Shown in pieces: positions 10,345-20,110 of a stretch of 32,559 bases of DNA. Made by a program: the position numbers and the translations under genes. Within the stretch, counting starts at the first letter, position 1. Each line of letters starts with the position of its first letter. The stretch is from NCBI GenBank assembly GCA_022925895.1, contig JAKSYS010000697.1:1-32559 (forward strand), given 5' to 3'. Under the pieces are notes generated by a model. The model had not been told where the DNA came from. It searched no databases and saw only the letters and a program-made list of their open reading frames with translations. This DNA is from Fragilaria crotonensis (taxonomy: Eukaryota; Bacillariophyta; Fragilariophyceae; Fragilariales; Fragilariaceae).

Positions 10345-10727
10345 TTGTTTGCGACTGTCGTCTAACTCGTTTTTGTTGTGCGGCAGCAATGAAACAGATT
10401 GGCACATTAAGGTCAGAATCGAACCTGAGCTATGATCAGCTAGCGTGTGGCGGTAAGCTTTGGATCCATGGTTTCTATGCCACTGTCGTTTTGTGAAGTG
10501 CTTGCATTTCGTTCCAGTTAACCGATCCCCTTTTCGTGGCTTCTGGTTCATAGGTTGCATACACTTGCCACTGACAAAATCCAAACGCCTACCGGTAGGA
10601 AAGGATAAGTATCACATCGTGTGTGAGAAGAATGTGCGCTGGGGCGATTCGCCGTAATCACGACGTTCTATATAACTTCAGGGTTTTGCGTCACCTTTTC
10701 CTTCTTTGCCTTAATCATCAACTTCTG
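10345..10727. other. Convergent 3' intergenic region
   Basis: 380 bases between the 3' ends of two convergent genes. It should contain both polyadenylation regions. I see no repeat, RNA gene or protein-like ORF. Confidence 0.4.
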
Positions 10728-11897
10728 CTAGTATGCTACTTTACCTAAGCGCGCTTCAAGTGCCTGAATCGCGGACAGAGTGAGGACCAACTTCTCGTGC
10801 TTGACAACATCATAGACATTGATTTTCGCCTGCGTCGACACCTTGATCCTCGGTAAGTTTGCGGCCGCAACGGCCAAGTTGAGAGGCAGGTTTCGCAAAA
10901 CAAGCGGGTCCTGATCATCGGCCCAATCCACAAGGTACGCCGAGGTGCCCTCCACACCTGAAAGCCCCACATTCGTTAGGATTGACGCCAATGGTTTAGT
11001 TTTATGCGCCTCCAACTTGAAATCATTCATCACCATCAAATTTCCTTCCTTCAACTTCTGCGAGAGCGCATGCAACAGTCCCAATTTTCGCGTCTTCTTA
11101 TTGAGTTTTGTTTCATAGTTCTGTACCTTTCCCTTTGGCCCATGCGCCTTGGCTCCACCGCGCCAGTGGGCTGGTCTCTTGTGCCCGGCCCGGGATGTTC
11201 CGCCTCCCTTTTGGGGTCGCATCTTTTTGCCACTCCCACTGACGGTCGATATGGTCTTGGTCAATGCGGGAAATCGCTTGCCACGTTTCTTATTACGCTG
11301 GTACACAATGACGCGTTGTACCAAATCGAATCGGATCGGGTCCAAGCCAAAAACAGAAGACGATAAGTGGATGGACCCGACGGGTGTGGAGAAATCAGTC
11401 TTGTCGATCACTGTCACATGCAATCGTTCTGGGAGGGGAATGACAAAACGAGGTGTAGGAGGTTCAAACCAAAACTCTTCTTCGTCGTCGTCATCATCAT
11501 CATAACTATCATTAAGAGCAGTAGCAGTGCGATATTTCTCGTCTGCGGCAGGTGCATCAACAAGTGCTTCGCGATCCTTTGCCTTAGTTGCGTTCTTGCG
11601 TCTGTCATCATCTTCTTGCTGGCCCACGTTGGGAAGTTTCACAAAGAACGGACCAAGCTTGGAACGAGGATCCACTTTGAGATTGGGTGGCAGTTGCACC
11701 CTTGTAGTAATAGTAGGCGAAGCCGAAGCACTTCTCGACGCTGCCGACTGCGATGAGATATTGCACCGTAAGCCACCGCTGCAAGTGGATGACCTTGATG
11801 GAAACGACGACGCGCCCAGCAGAGGTGCCTGCGGCTGTGGTATCAACCGCGAGAGCCGCAGCGCCGCAAAGGAACGAAGAATTGTTCGGGACATCAT
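10728..11897 (-). CDS. Organellar ribosomal protein uL4 (L4)
   Basis: 389 residues from the ATG at 11897 (the TTG two codons earlier is not a plausible start); a second ATG follows at once. It is a component of the large ribosomal subunit, lining the peptide exit tunnel. The diagnostic L4 loop is present: KMRPQKGGGTSRAGHKR then PAHWRGGAKAHGPKG (about residues 225-260). L4 fold elements follow (LNKKTRKLGLLHALSQKL and ARLGKVAY at the C-terminus). The first roughly 70 residues are rich in Arg, Ser and Ala without acidic residues, typical of a mitochondrial presequence. There is no clear signal peptide, so mitochondrion is favoured over plastid. An acidic insert (DSYDDDDDDEEEFWFEPP, about residues 130-150) precedes the conserved core and is unusual against bacterial L4 of about 200 residues. 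Confidence 0.92.
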   Translation of the reverse strand: MMSRTILRSFAALRLSRLIPQPQAPLLGASSFPSRSSTCSGGLRCNISSQSAASRSASASPTITTRVQLPPNLKVDPRSKLGPFFVKLPNVGQQEDDDRRKNATKAKDREALVDAPAADEKYRTATALNDSYDDDDDDEEEFWFEPPTPRFVIPLPERLHVTVIDKTDFSTPVGSIHLSSSVFGLDPIRFDLVQRVIVYQRNKKRGKRFPALTKTISTVSGSGKKMRPQKGGGTSRAGHKRPAHWRGGAKAHGPKGKVQNYETKLNKKTRKLGLLHALSQKLKEGNLMVMNDFKLEAHKTKPLASILTNVGLSGVEGTSAYLVDWADDQDPLVLRNLPLNLAVAAANLPRIKVSTQAKINVYDVVKHEKLVLTLSAIQALEARLGKVAY

Positions 11898-12669
11898 GGT
11901 CAACTGTCACAGCAAATGGACTCGATTGCTTCGATACAACGTCTCACACCACGCTCTGCTCGTCGATGAGTCGGTGAGTGATGGGCAACTGTACGCCAGT
12001 ACGTCAAATCCGACGATTGTCAACCACGAACTGCAGTGTGTGTCACGCCGTGTATTCTGTACAGTACTCTACGACTGTAGAGTGGTGATACGATAGTACT
12101 TATGTACTTATACTACCGTACCAGTAGAACGAGTACTTCTGTACATAGCTTCTACTAGTAGAGGACTCACGGTACAAACATAATACACAGTACTTGTAGT
12201 CGGGCCGTGCGTCATTCTACATCTACTGACTATGAACCTGGTACTGTGCAGTCCGAGTCGTCAGACAGCCATCCACCAGCCTTGCTCGCGTGGCCCAACT
12301 CTATTAAAGCCAACGTTACTTTACACTACTGGAGTACCAGTCGTACGTATGGGGAATTACAAGTACCGCAGGTTTGCAGTACTGGTACGAGAAACGAAAA
12401 CTCAGACTTAGAGTGCAGACTACGTTGAAAAAAAGTACCGGAATACCAGTACTAGCATACTCTCCAGTACCGCCACGCCAGGATTGCTCACCTTGTTGTC
12501 GGCATCTATTCTTGAGCCATATCATGAGGAGAGAGACGTGCAGTGTTGTGATTTGTGAGTTGTGATTCGACTGACGCCATCTATATTCATCCAATATAAC
12601 ACAACCCTCAAGGAACGAACAGACAGGCAAGAGTTTCCACTTTCCACAGCAAGTCAAGCATCAAGCATC
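11898..12669. other. Divergent intergenic region, GTAC-rich
   Basis: 770 bases between the divergent uL4 and methionine aminopeptidase genes. From about 12058 to 12480 it is rich in GTAC-containing palindromes (ACAGTACTCTAC, AGTACTTATGTACTTATACTACCGTACC, GTACCGGAATACCAGTAC). A CCAAT-like element (TCCAATATAA, about 12590) lies some 80 bases before the aminopeptidase start. No gene is supported. Confidence 0.45.
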
Positions 12670-14292
12670 ATGGTTCGATCTATACTTGGAATCGCTGTTA
12701 CAGTAACGATGATGATGAATCACCTCGCCACTGCCTTTCAGCCACACTTTTCTTCGTCAGTAATCGTTGCACCACACCGTTCTCCAACTTCATCATCATC
12801 ATCATCATCATCCACATTGCTTTTCATGAACAAGAAAAGACGTGATCGGGACAGGAGCGCACCCAAAGGATTTGGGGCAGCCATTCGGCAGCTGCAATTG
12901 GAAACGTTCCCGTACGCTGGATCCGTCCGTCCTGGGAAGCAATCACCTCAACGCATTGTTTTGGAAGAAGGTGTCGTCAAACCAGATTATTGGGATGATG
13001 GAGTGGTAAGGAAATATATATTTACCTAGTAGTCATGTGTGATTGCGATGTGTGACAATATGCGACTACTATAACGTTGAATTGCATAATCCGCACGCTG
13101 CCTACTCACCTTTCCTCCTCATCATACCTGGATTTCCACACTCGGTTTCTCTACTCGTTTCCAGCCCAAATCAAAATCACAAATGTTGCCTTGGATTGTT
13201 GAGGTCAAGACGGCAGAGGAAATTGTCAAGATGCGTGCCGCCGGAAAGGTGGCACGAGAGGTCTTGGACATTGCCGGGCAGGCAGTTCGACCCGGCATTA
13301 CCACCGATGAGATTGATGCCCTTGTCCATCAGGAAACAATCAAGGTGCGTGCCATATCATCAAGTGTACCAAAGCAACACGAAATTATATCTTACTGATT
13401 TCGGGATCGTCTAACCCCACATTCACTCACTGATGATCAATGAAAACACAGAGAGGAGCGTATCCATCACCCCTGAATTACCACGGTTTCCCAAAATCAT
13501 GCTGCACGTCGGTCAACGAAGTCATCTGCCACGGCATTCCTGATGATCGCCCTCTCAAGGAAGGTGATCTCGTTAATTTGGACATTACGTGCTACTTGGA
13601 TGGATACCACGGCGATTGTTCCGAAATGTTCATCGCCTTGGGCGATGCAGGCGAACCCGACGAGGCGACGAAAAAATTGCTGCAAACGACCTACGATTGC
13701 TGGGTTTCAGCCATGAATTTCGTTCGGCCTGGGAACGATTATAAGGATATTGGCGCCATTATCGAAGACTACGTTGTCGCCAGGGGATTCTCCACAGTCA
13801 GGAACTTTTGTGGACATGGAATTGGATCAGTCTTTCATACGAATCCGAATATTTTGCATTACCGAAACAATGAACCGAATGGACAAATGGCAGCAGGACA
13901 TACCTTCACCATTGAACCCATGATTTGCGAAGGAACAGGTGAGCGTGTGTTTTGATAAGGTGTATTTCTTTTTTCATTTGCATATCCTCTGACATTTCTC
14001 GTCCACCTGTCGGCCCCACCATTGCTACAATACCTTTTCAGCCAAGGCTCTAACATGGCCTGACGAATGGACTGCCACAACGGCAGATGGTAAGCGATCG
14101 GCACAATTCGAGCACACCTTGCTAGTCACCGCAGATGGTGTTGAGGCTCTCACCGGAAAACTAGAAGGATCGCCCATGCAATTTTGGGAGAGGGAATCCA
14201 AAATTCATAAAGGGTACTGGCTTGGAAACACCCCAGATGCCCTGGAGCGAGCTGCCTCCTTGACCGCAAAGGTTTTGGGCGCAGTGCAGTAG
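12670..14292 (+). CDS. Methionine aminopeptidase type I, plastid-type leader
   Basis: Four exons: 12670-13005, 13165-13344, 13452-13938 and 14042-14292 (417 residues). All introns are GT-AG, and each join restores family sequence, for example [20 protein letters not shown] and [14 protein letters not shown]. It removes the initiator Met from nascent proteins after deformylation. The five metal ligands of the pita-bread fold are visible: two Asp in [19 protein letters not shown], His in [12 protein letters not shown], Glu in TIEPMICEG, and the final Glu in [10 protein letters not shown]. The N-terminus is a signal peptide ending TAFQPHF (Ala|Phe, the diatom plastid cleavage motif), then a Ser run from a TCA repeat (about 12790-12812) and a basic stretch. 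This points to the plastid stroma, where such an enzyme is expected. It diverges from organellar uL4. Confidence 0.95.
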
Positions 14293-15629
14293 CGAATTGG
14301 TCCGATTTCAAGTTTCTATTCCCCCATGCCATACATTCGCGTAACCAGGCACGGTGCGACGTCAATGAACGGCCCTATCAAAGTATTGTATGTAAATTGT
14401 TACTAAGGGACGTTACTCTACTTTAATAGCACTTGATTGGGGGCCATCTTCCTTAAACAGCGCAGTGTCAAAGGGATTTCGAGAATGAAAGTGTTTTGGT
14501 GGTGCAAATATGACCTTATGAATCTACCCGTGTCCTCGAAACAAGGTTCATCACATCCTTCTCTTCAATTCAAGAATCCACACCAACTAACTTCTTCCTT
14601 GAAGTTATGTCTCTGGTATACATGTCCCTCGTGAGAGTCCCCTTCAAGCAATCCTTTTGCTTGGTGGAGTAGACCTATCCTACATACATCCTACCGTGAA
14701 AAATGACAAGTGGTCCGCCCGCGACCCGCGACCCGTGACAATTGATGGGGCCGAAAGAAGTGATTGGAAGTGACCGGAGCCGGCCCGGACCTAAAAAAAA
14801 TAAATACACGGACCGCAGCCGCCCGAAATCACGGCCGGCCCACGGTTTCCGGCCGGCTGCGGCCAACGGGCCCCGACGTCATCTGCACTGCTGGTTGGAC
14901 GCGCCCATACCCCATACCCACCCATTATCCATGGGTATCGGTGGGTACTTGTACTGGGGGGCCGTATGGGTACCAGGTATGCCAGGTACCGGTAACATAA
15001 TATCAATGGGTATGGGTGGGTACCTGGTACAAGTACTGGGTATGATACCAGTACATCATTGCAACCATTCTCGTACCTGGTACCGGTATGATGCTACTAG
15101 AGTGATAGGTTGGTACTGTACATATTACATATCCATAGAGGGATGAAAAGCAAAGAGCCACGAGCCACAGCCCGATACCCACTTGCCACGCGCCACGAGT
15201 GCAGCACATCGGCAAATTAATATTTCACTGATCCGTGTTATCTTAAACAGCCTAATTATATAACTTAGGGACTGAATAGCTTTATAAGAATTTTACGTCG
15301 ACCTACTTTAGGTGATGCACATGGATTTTTCATTTCATTTAAAAACGTATGTATGAAAGTTAAGGTTTCTTCTTTGCAATCAAAGTCTACAGAAAAGAAC
15401 GAAAGACAAAATTACACTTCATAAGATGATTCGATAGTCACCATCGAGTCACAGCTGTTTCTCTATATAATGGCGTGTGCTCGAACGTTATCGCAGTACC
15501 GAGCTAGGCATTGGCGCGAACGCTAGCTTGGATAACTTAAATGAAAAATTTGCCGAGGCCAATAGTCAATAATCCATGCCAATAGAGATCACATAATAAT
15601 TCATTTCCCCCCGTATGGAGAAATAAACG
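14293..15629. other. Intergenic region with GC-rich palindromes and GTAC tract
   Basis: 1.3 kb before the first copper-protein gene. The first 400 bases are unremarkable. 14720-14880 is GC-rich with GGCCGGCC (14833-14840) and CCGGCCGG (14849-14856). 14900-15120 is dominated by CCATACCC/GGGTATGG-type inverted repeats and GGTACC/GTACCGGTA palindromes. 15200-15620 is AT-richer, with a TATATAA at 15464-15470, about 160 bases upstream of the next ATG, as a possible core promoter element. No protein-like ORF or RNA gene is seen. Confidence 0.45.
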
Positions 15630-18594
15630 ATGAAGTTGGCTTTCTCCGTTTTCCTCTTCACCTTGTTTGGCTATGCAGTGGCGGAATCATCGTCGTCGTC
15701 CTCGATATGTCTGCCTGATTGCTCTTCTGGTTCGTGTGTCTTCGACTTGAATGTTCGACTCACAGCTGGTCAACTCGGTACGTTGGTAAAGCAGTCTGAG
15801 ATCTGACGATGACCTATCTTCTGACAAACTTCGCCTGCCCCTCTGTTGATTTTCTTCACTTCTCTATGTGATTAGGCTACTTTGAAGTAAGGGGGTGCGA
15901 TGGTGTTAACCCCACCCTCGGGTTGGAAATTGGTGTGACGCATACGTTCCTGCAACATGAGTACGAAAACTTCTACCACCCAATGGGATTTGCCTACTTT
16001 CCTGATGGCGCTCACGACGGCGTTGATGAATTGCAGCCCGATATTGCGCCTCCAGGAAGCGGCAGTGATTGTGCTAGCAGCGCAACGTGTCCTTCCCCGA
16101 TGTACTTTTTGAATGGAGAGTATTTGGGTTCCTACAGTAATGACCCCGATGTATTGCCGACGACTACAAACGAGACAGACTTTGGTTTAGATAGCTACGA
16201 ACCAGTCTTTTTCTACCCATTCAACCAATGGGTTGAATTTGGCTTATTCAGCATCAATCTTCGATTTGACCAAGTCTACGACAAAGATATTTTCTACTTC
16301 TGTCACGTACGTACTTCGGTGCCTGGTGTGTGTGGTGTCGATTCTAGTCTCACCTCTTTCTTTCACATTGTTATCGGGACGCAGATTCATCAATTCATGA
16401 CTGGCAGAATTAAGCTTCTCCAGAATGGTGTCCCGACGCAGCCTGATGATGACCTTCCAGAGATTCCCTACGAATACGATGTGCCATCAGAATACGACGT
16501 GGAATGTGGCTCGTATGGAATGGCTGATTTTCAGCTTCCGAACCCACAATGCCCAGATAGATTTGTCTGTGGCGCTGGTTCTCTTGGAACGTTTGCTCAT
16601 TGTATCGAGACACAGAACTGCTACATGTTCATCGGCATGACTACTGGTGCTTCGGCGGGATCTGAGGTAGCCCTCTTTTTGCATCAGATGATTCCTCACC
16701 ACGAGAACGCCATCAACATGGCGAAGACCTTGCTCAAAGAAGCCGGCCTCAGCTGTGGTACCTTTGTCGACTCCCCTGATTGCGTCATGTATCAGATTGG
16801 TTTGGAAATTGTTAGCGATCAAAACTTTCAAGTGCAGGCCATGAGAGGATTAATTGAAGCATACGGCTTCAATGCGACGAACGATTGCGTTGTTCCAGTA
16901 TCAAGTCGCGACCAAGGAGGTTATTCGCAGTATGACAGGCGTGGTTTGATAAGCGATGAAATCGAAGAGAGGCCAACAATCGCTGCGCGAGATAACTCGC
17001 CGAAAAAATCTGTTCGCGGAGCCGACAAGGAGAGCCGAACGCTCAGCGAAGGGGAAGACAGTAACATTTGCATCTCTTCCACGGGAACATATACTGTTCG
17101 AGTCGACTTGTACGCAGGTGAACTCGGTAAGTAAGGCATACCTGTGTGTCTTATTTCCAAGCAAGAGTTGAATACAGCTGACATTGTCTCGAATTGCTCA
17201 GGATACTTCACGTTTGAAGAATGCGGCGATCTCATCAATCCCACTATTGGCATGGAGATCGGAAAAACGTATGTCTTTGAACAGAAAGATCGTTCCAATT
17301 ACTACCATCCTTTAGGTTTCGCGTACTTCCCAGATGGAGCTCACGCTGGTTTGGACGAGCTCGAGCCTGGCATCCCACCGTACGGTAGTGCCTCCGAATG
17401 TGCCGATGACCTGACATGCCCTGCTCCCATGTACTTTAAGGACGGCGAGTATTTGGGAAACTTCAGTAACATCCCAGAAGTACTAGCAGCGACCACGGGC
17501 GAGGAATACTTTGGGTTGGATGACTACGAACCTCTCTTCTATCGCCCTAGCCACGAATGGGCAGGTGCCAACTTTTCGATCTCTCTCAAGTTCGACGTGG
17601 ACGACTTTGCTAGTGATTTGTTCTATTTCTGCCACATTCATCAATTCATGGCGGGTCGCATCAAGTTGCTCAAGCATGGAGTTCCGGTAACGTCTGACGA
17701 CGTTCCTGAAGTTCCATACAAGTACGACAAGCCAGGAAACTTTGATGTCAAGTGCGGTTCATTCGGACTCGATAACTTTCAGCTTCCCAACCCTCAGTGC
17801 TTCGAGCCGTTCGTATGTGACGTCCAAAGCGGTAATTCCAACCTGGAGTTATACGCTGAGTGTATCGAGGCCATGAATTGCCACATGCTTGCAGGCATGA
17901 CGACCAAGGCCACGTCCATGTCCGGAGTCGCTCTCTTTATTCACCACATGGTCCCTCATCATCAGAACGCAGTCAACATGGCCAAATCTACGCTTAAGCT
18001 TGCCAGCTATCAATGTGACGATTTGACCGTAGACTCGAGTGACTGTATCCTCGAACGAATCCTTCGCGAGATTGTCAATAGTCAAAACTTCCAAATTCAG
18101 GTATGTCTGTTCGCTTTGCCTGCTGCTATCCGTGCCAAAACTTGTCCTCACAATCCGTCCACGTGTAGTCCATGTACAAGGTCCTAGAAGCGCAAGGCTT
18201 CCCCAAGACGGACGATTGTATCGTGACGTTCAATCCAGTCGGCAATGGAGAAAATGACGATGATGCTGCGGAAGAGAACTCAACTGATGATCACAGTGAC
18301 GATGACGAAAGCGGCGATGACGAAAGTGGAAGCGACGACGACGAAAGCGGCGATGACGATGACGACGACGATGATGATGATGATGACGACGAAAGCGAAT
18401 GCGACGACGAAAGCGGATGCGACGACGACGATGAAAGCGATGATGACGAGAGTGGAAGCGGCGATGACGAGAGTGGAAGCGATGATGACGCTAGTGATGG
18501 TGATGATAGTAGTGACGATGAATCCTCAACCGAGGACGGCAGCGATGATGATGGTGACGCCGATGGGAGAAGGCTAGGCGGATCAAGGCGGTGA
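15630..18594 (+). CDS. Secreted tandem cupredoxin-DUF305 protein 1, acidic tail
   Basis: Five exons: 15630-15777, 15876-16306, 16385-17126, 17202-18100, 18169-18594 (881 residues). A signal peptide (MKLAFSVFLFTLFGYAVA) lacks the plastid Ala|Phe motif, so secretion is expected. Module A has CLPDCSSGSCVFDL, then predicted type-1 copper ligands His84 (NFYHPMGF), Cys192, His195 and Met198 (FYFCHIHQFM), then a DUF305-like helix pair with HQMIPHH at 293-299. Module B repeats this: His476, Cys584, His587, Met590, and HHMVPHH at 688-694. A charged linker (about 345-415) contains R411-T-L413. The C-terminus (about 769-871) is almost pure Asp, Ser, Glu and Gly, ending GRRLGGSRR. DUF305 is known from bacterial copper-binding proteins, so extracellular copper binding, transfer or redox is inferred, not shown. 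Intron 2 splits the copper loop at CH|IH. Confidence 0.88.
18290..18565 (+). repeat. GAY-rich low-complexity tract encoding an acidic tail
   Basis: Imperfect repeats of GATGAC, GACGAC and GAAAGCGGCGATGAC encode runs of Asp with interspersed Ser, Glu and Gly. The unit is irregular, so it is an old or slippage-prone coding microsatellite. It is inside the last exon of the first cupredoxin-DUF305 gene and stays in frame to the stop at 18592. Confidence 0.8.
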
Positions 18595-20110
18595 GCGGAA
18601 TTGCAGAAAAGACAAGAACCGCCAACGACGCCCAAAGGCATCGCGGTCTTGATCGCCAATGTTTGTTGACCACTTTCCTGTTCTTCATGAATACCTTTTC
18701 ATAAATTGTCTGTCGTGGATGTGTTGACAGCAACGAATAGTCTGCAATAGTGGTGATACTGGCAGCATTGGCATACGATTAACGCCAGGCCACTTACCAG
18801 CAATTAAAATATCAGAAAATCTGTTAATTGCTCAAGAGCTTCTGTTGCTTCGAACGAACTTAGCTGCTGCCGATGCATTCATGAAAGCCCGGCTCAAGCT
18901 GTTTTTGTTTGGGTGCATCGGATATCTCATTGAAGCGATAGGACTCTCCTTTGCCTACGAACTCTTTCAAATTGCAAACATCGATCCCACGGCGTAAAGC
19001 TTGAGCGAGGGTGCCACCATTCATGGAATCTCGCAAGCTGCACTTTAATGGTGCTGCCAACCAGCATCGCTTGAGCGAACATTCCTCGTGACATCAAGTT
19101 ATAGTCTGTGTCCCATTTTTTTTTACACCGAACACATTTTTATTGATTTGTGAGGTTGGAAATATGGACGGGAGTGGATCTCATGTTACATTGCCACCCT
19201 TGTGATAGTCCTATAGTGTATGAAGTATGCGGTACTGGTACAAGTACAGTACCAGGGACCAGCCCTCGCAGCGCATGCCATGAAGCAAGCAGCAACCATT
19301 TTTTTTTGCATCCTACTATGATACTACTACTCTACAAGGCGTTCGTAGTACAAGCTGTATTTCATCGCGGTCCGAACACCCAGGTAGAATTCAACTATGA
19401 TATGAACCGCTTGAATCGAGCTAATGACATACTAGCCGTTAGCCGTACAGTTGAGGCTAGACGCTAGACGCTAGACCAAACTAAAAGGAGCGTGGCGAGC
19501 ACGCGCCAAACCCTGTGCACCCGAAGCCTTCTGATGTTTTTATCTTTTTTCTTCAAGTCGACGTCCAACAATACATCGGTATCATACCAGCTCTACCTTA
19601 TTTCAATGGCGCGCCGAAGATCCAGGTCGGCGCATCGATTGGTCCTTGGGATTCGGCCTTGGGATATCCTCCCCTTTCGCCTTGACCACCTTCCGTTCCA
19701 GCACCAAGCACGCAACAAAAGCATGCCAGCACCTGGTATTTAGAATTTAGACTTCGTGAATGATCGCACATGTGCGCCTTGTATGCGTGTCCTCCGTGTC
19801 CCAAGGATTTGACTGGAGGAAATAGAATGTGAGGTTAATGGTGCCCGCCCCTGCATTTGTGGCAGGGATCCTGGACCATTCCCTGCACATGCGCAGGATC
19901 AAGAATCTACGTTTGTCGCTTCCAAGTGACGCGCATCTATGCAACAATCAACAATACACAATACACAATACGAGTGCGAGTACCGGTTGGTGCCAGGATT
20001 CTCCCCTTCCCTCCCCACTCTCCACCCTCCACACATCATTGAGATCAAACATCAAACATCAAATCCACCTACGTCAACGCACAAATACCCAACATCTTGT
20101 GCCAGTCACC
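18595..20110. other. Intergenic region between paralogues 1 and 2
   Basis: 1.5 kb. A minus-strand open frame of 66 codons at 18860-19060 is not supported by any recognised motif. GTAC palindromes recur at about 19210-19260 and 19345. Poly-T runs sit near 19117 and 19300. Close to gene 2 there is an ACGTCA (20071-20076, about 35 bases upstream of the ATG), the core of CO2/cAMP-responsive elements described in diatoms; a single 6-mer is weak evidence. Confidence 0.4.

Noticed and set aside
14742..15146. 134-codon open frame in the palindrome-rich segment
   Set aside because: The translation is made of Tyr/Gly/Val/Met from GGTAC-type repeats and shows no protein character.
18291..18659. Ser/Leu-rich minus-strand open frame of 122 codons
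   Set aside because: It is the complement of the Asp/Ser-rich tail of the first copper-protein gene; the SSSS pattern is a direct consequence of the GAY repeats.
18860..19060. Minus-strand open frame of 66 codons between paralogues 1 and 2
   Set aside because: It is short, with no motif, no homology I can recognise and no evidence of flanking exons. A gene remnant cannot be excluded.
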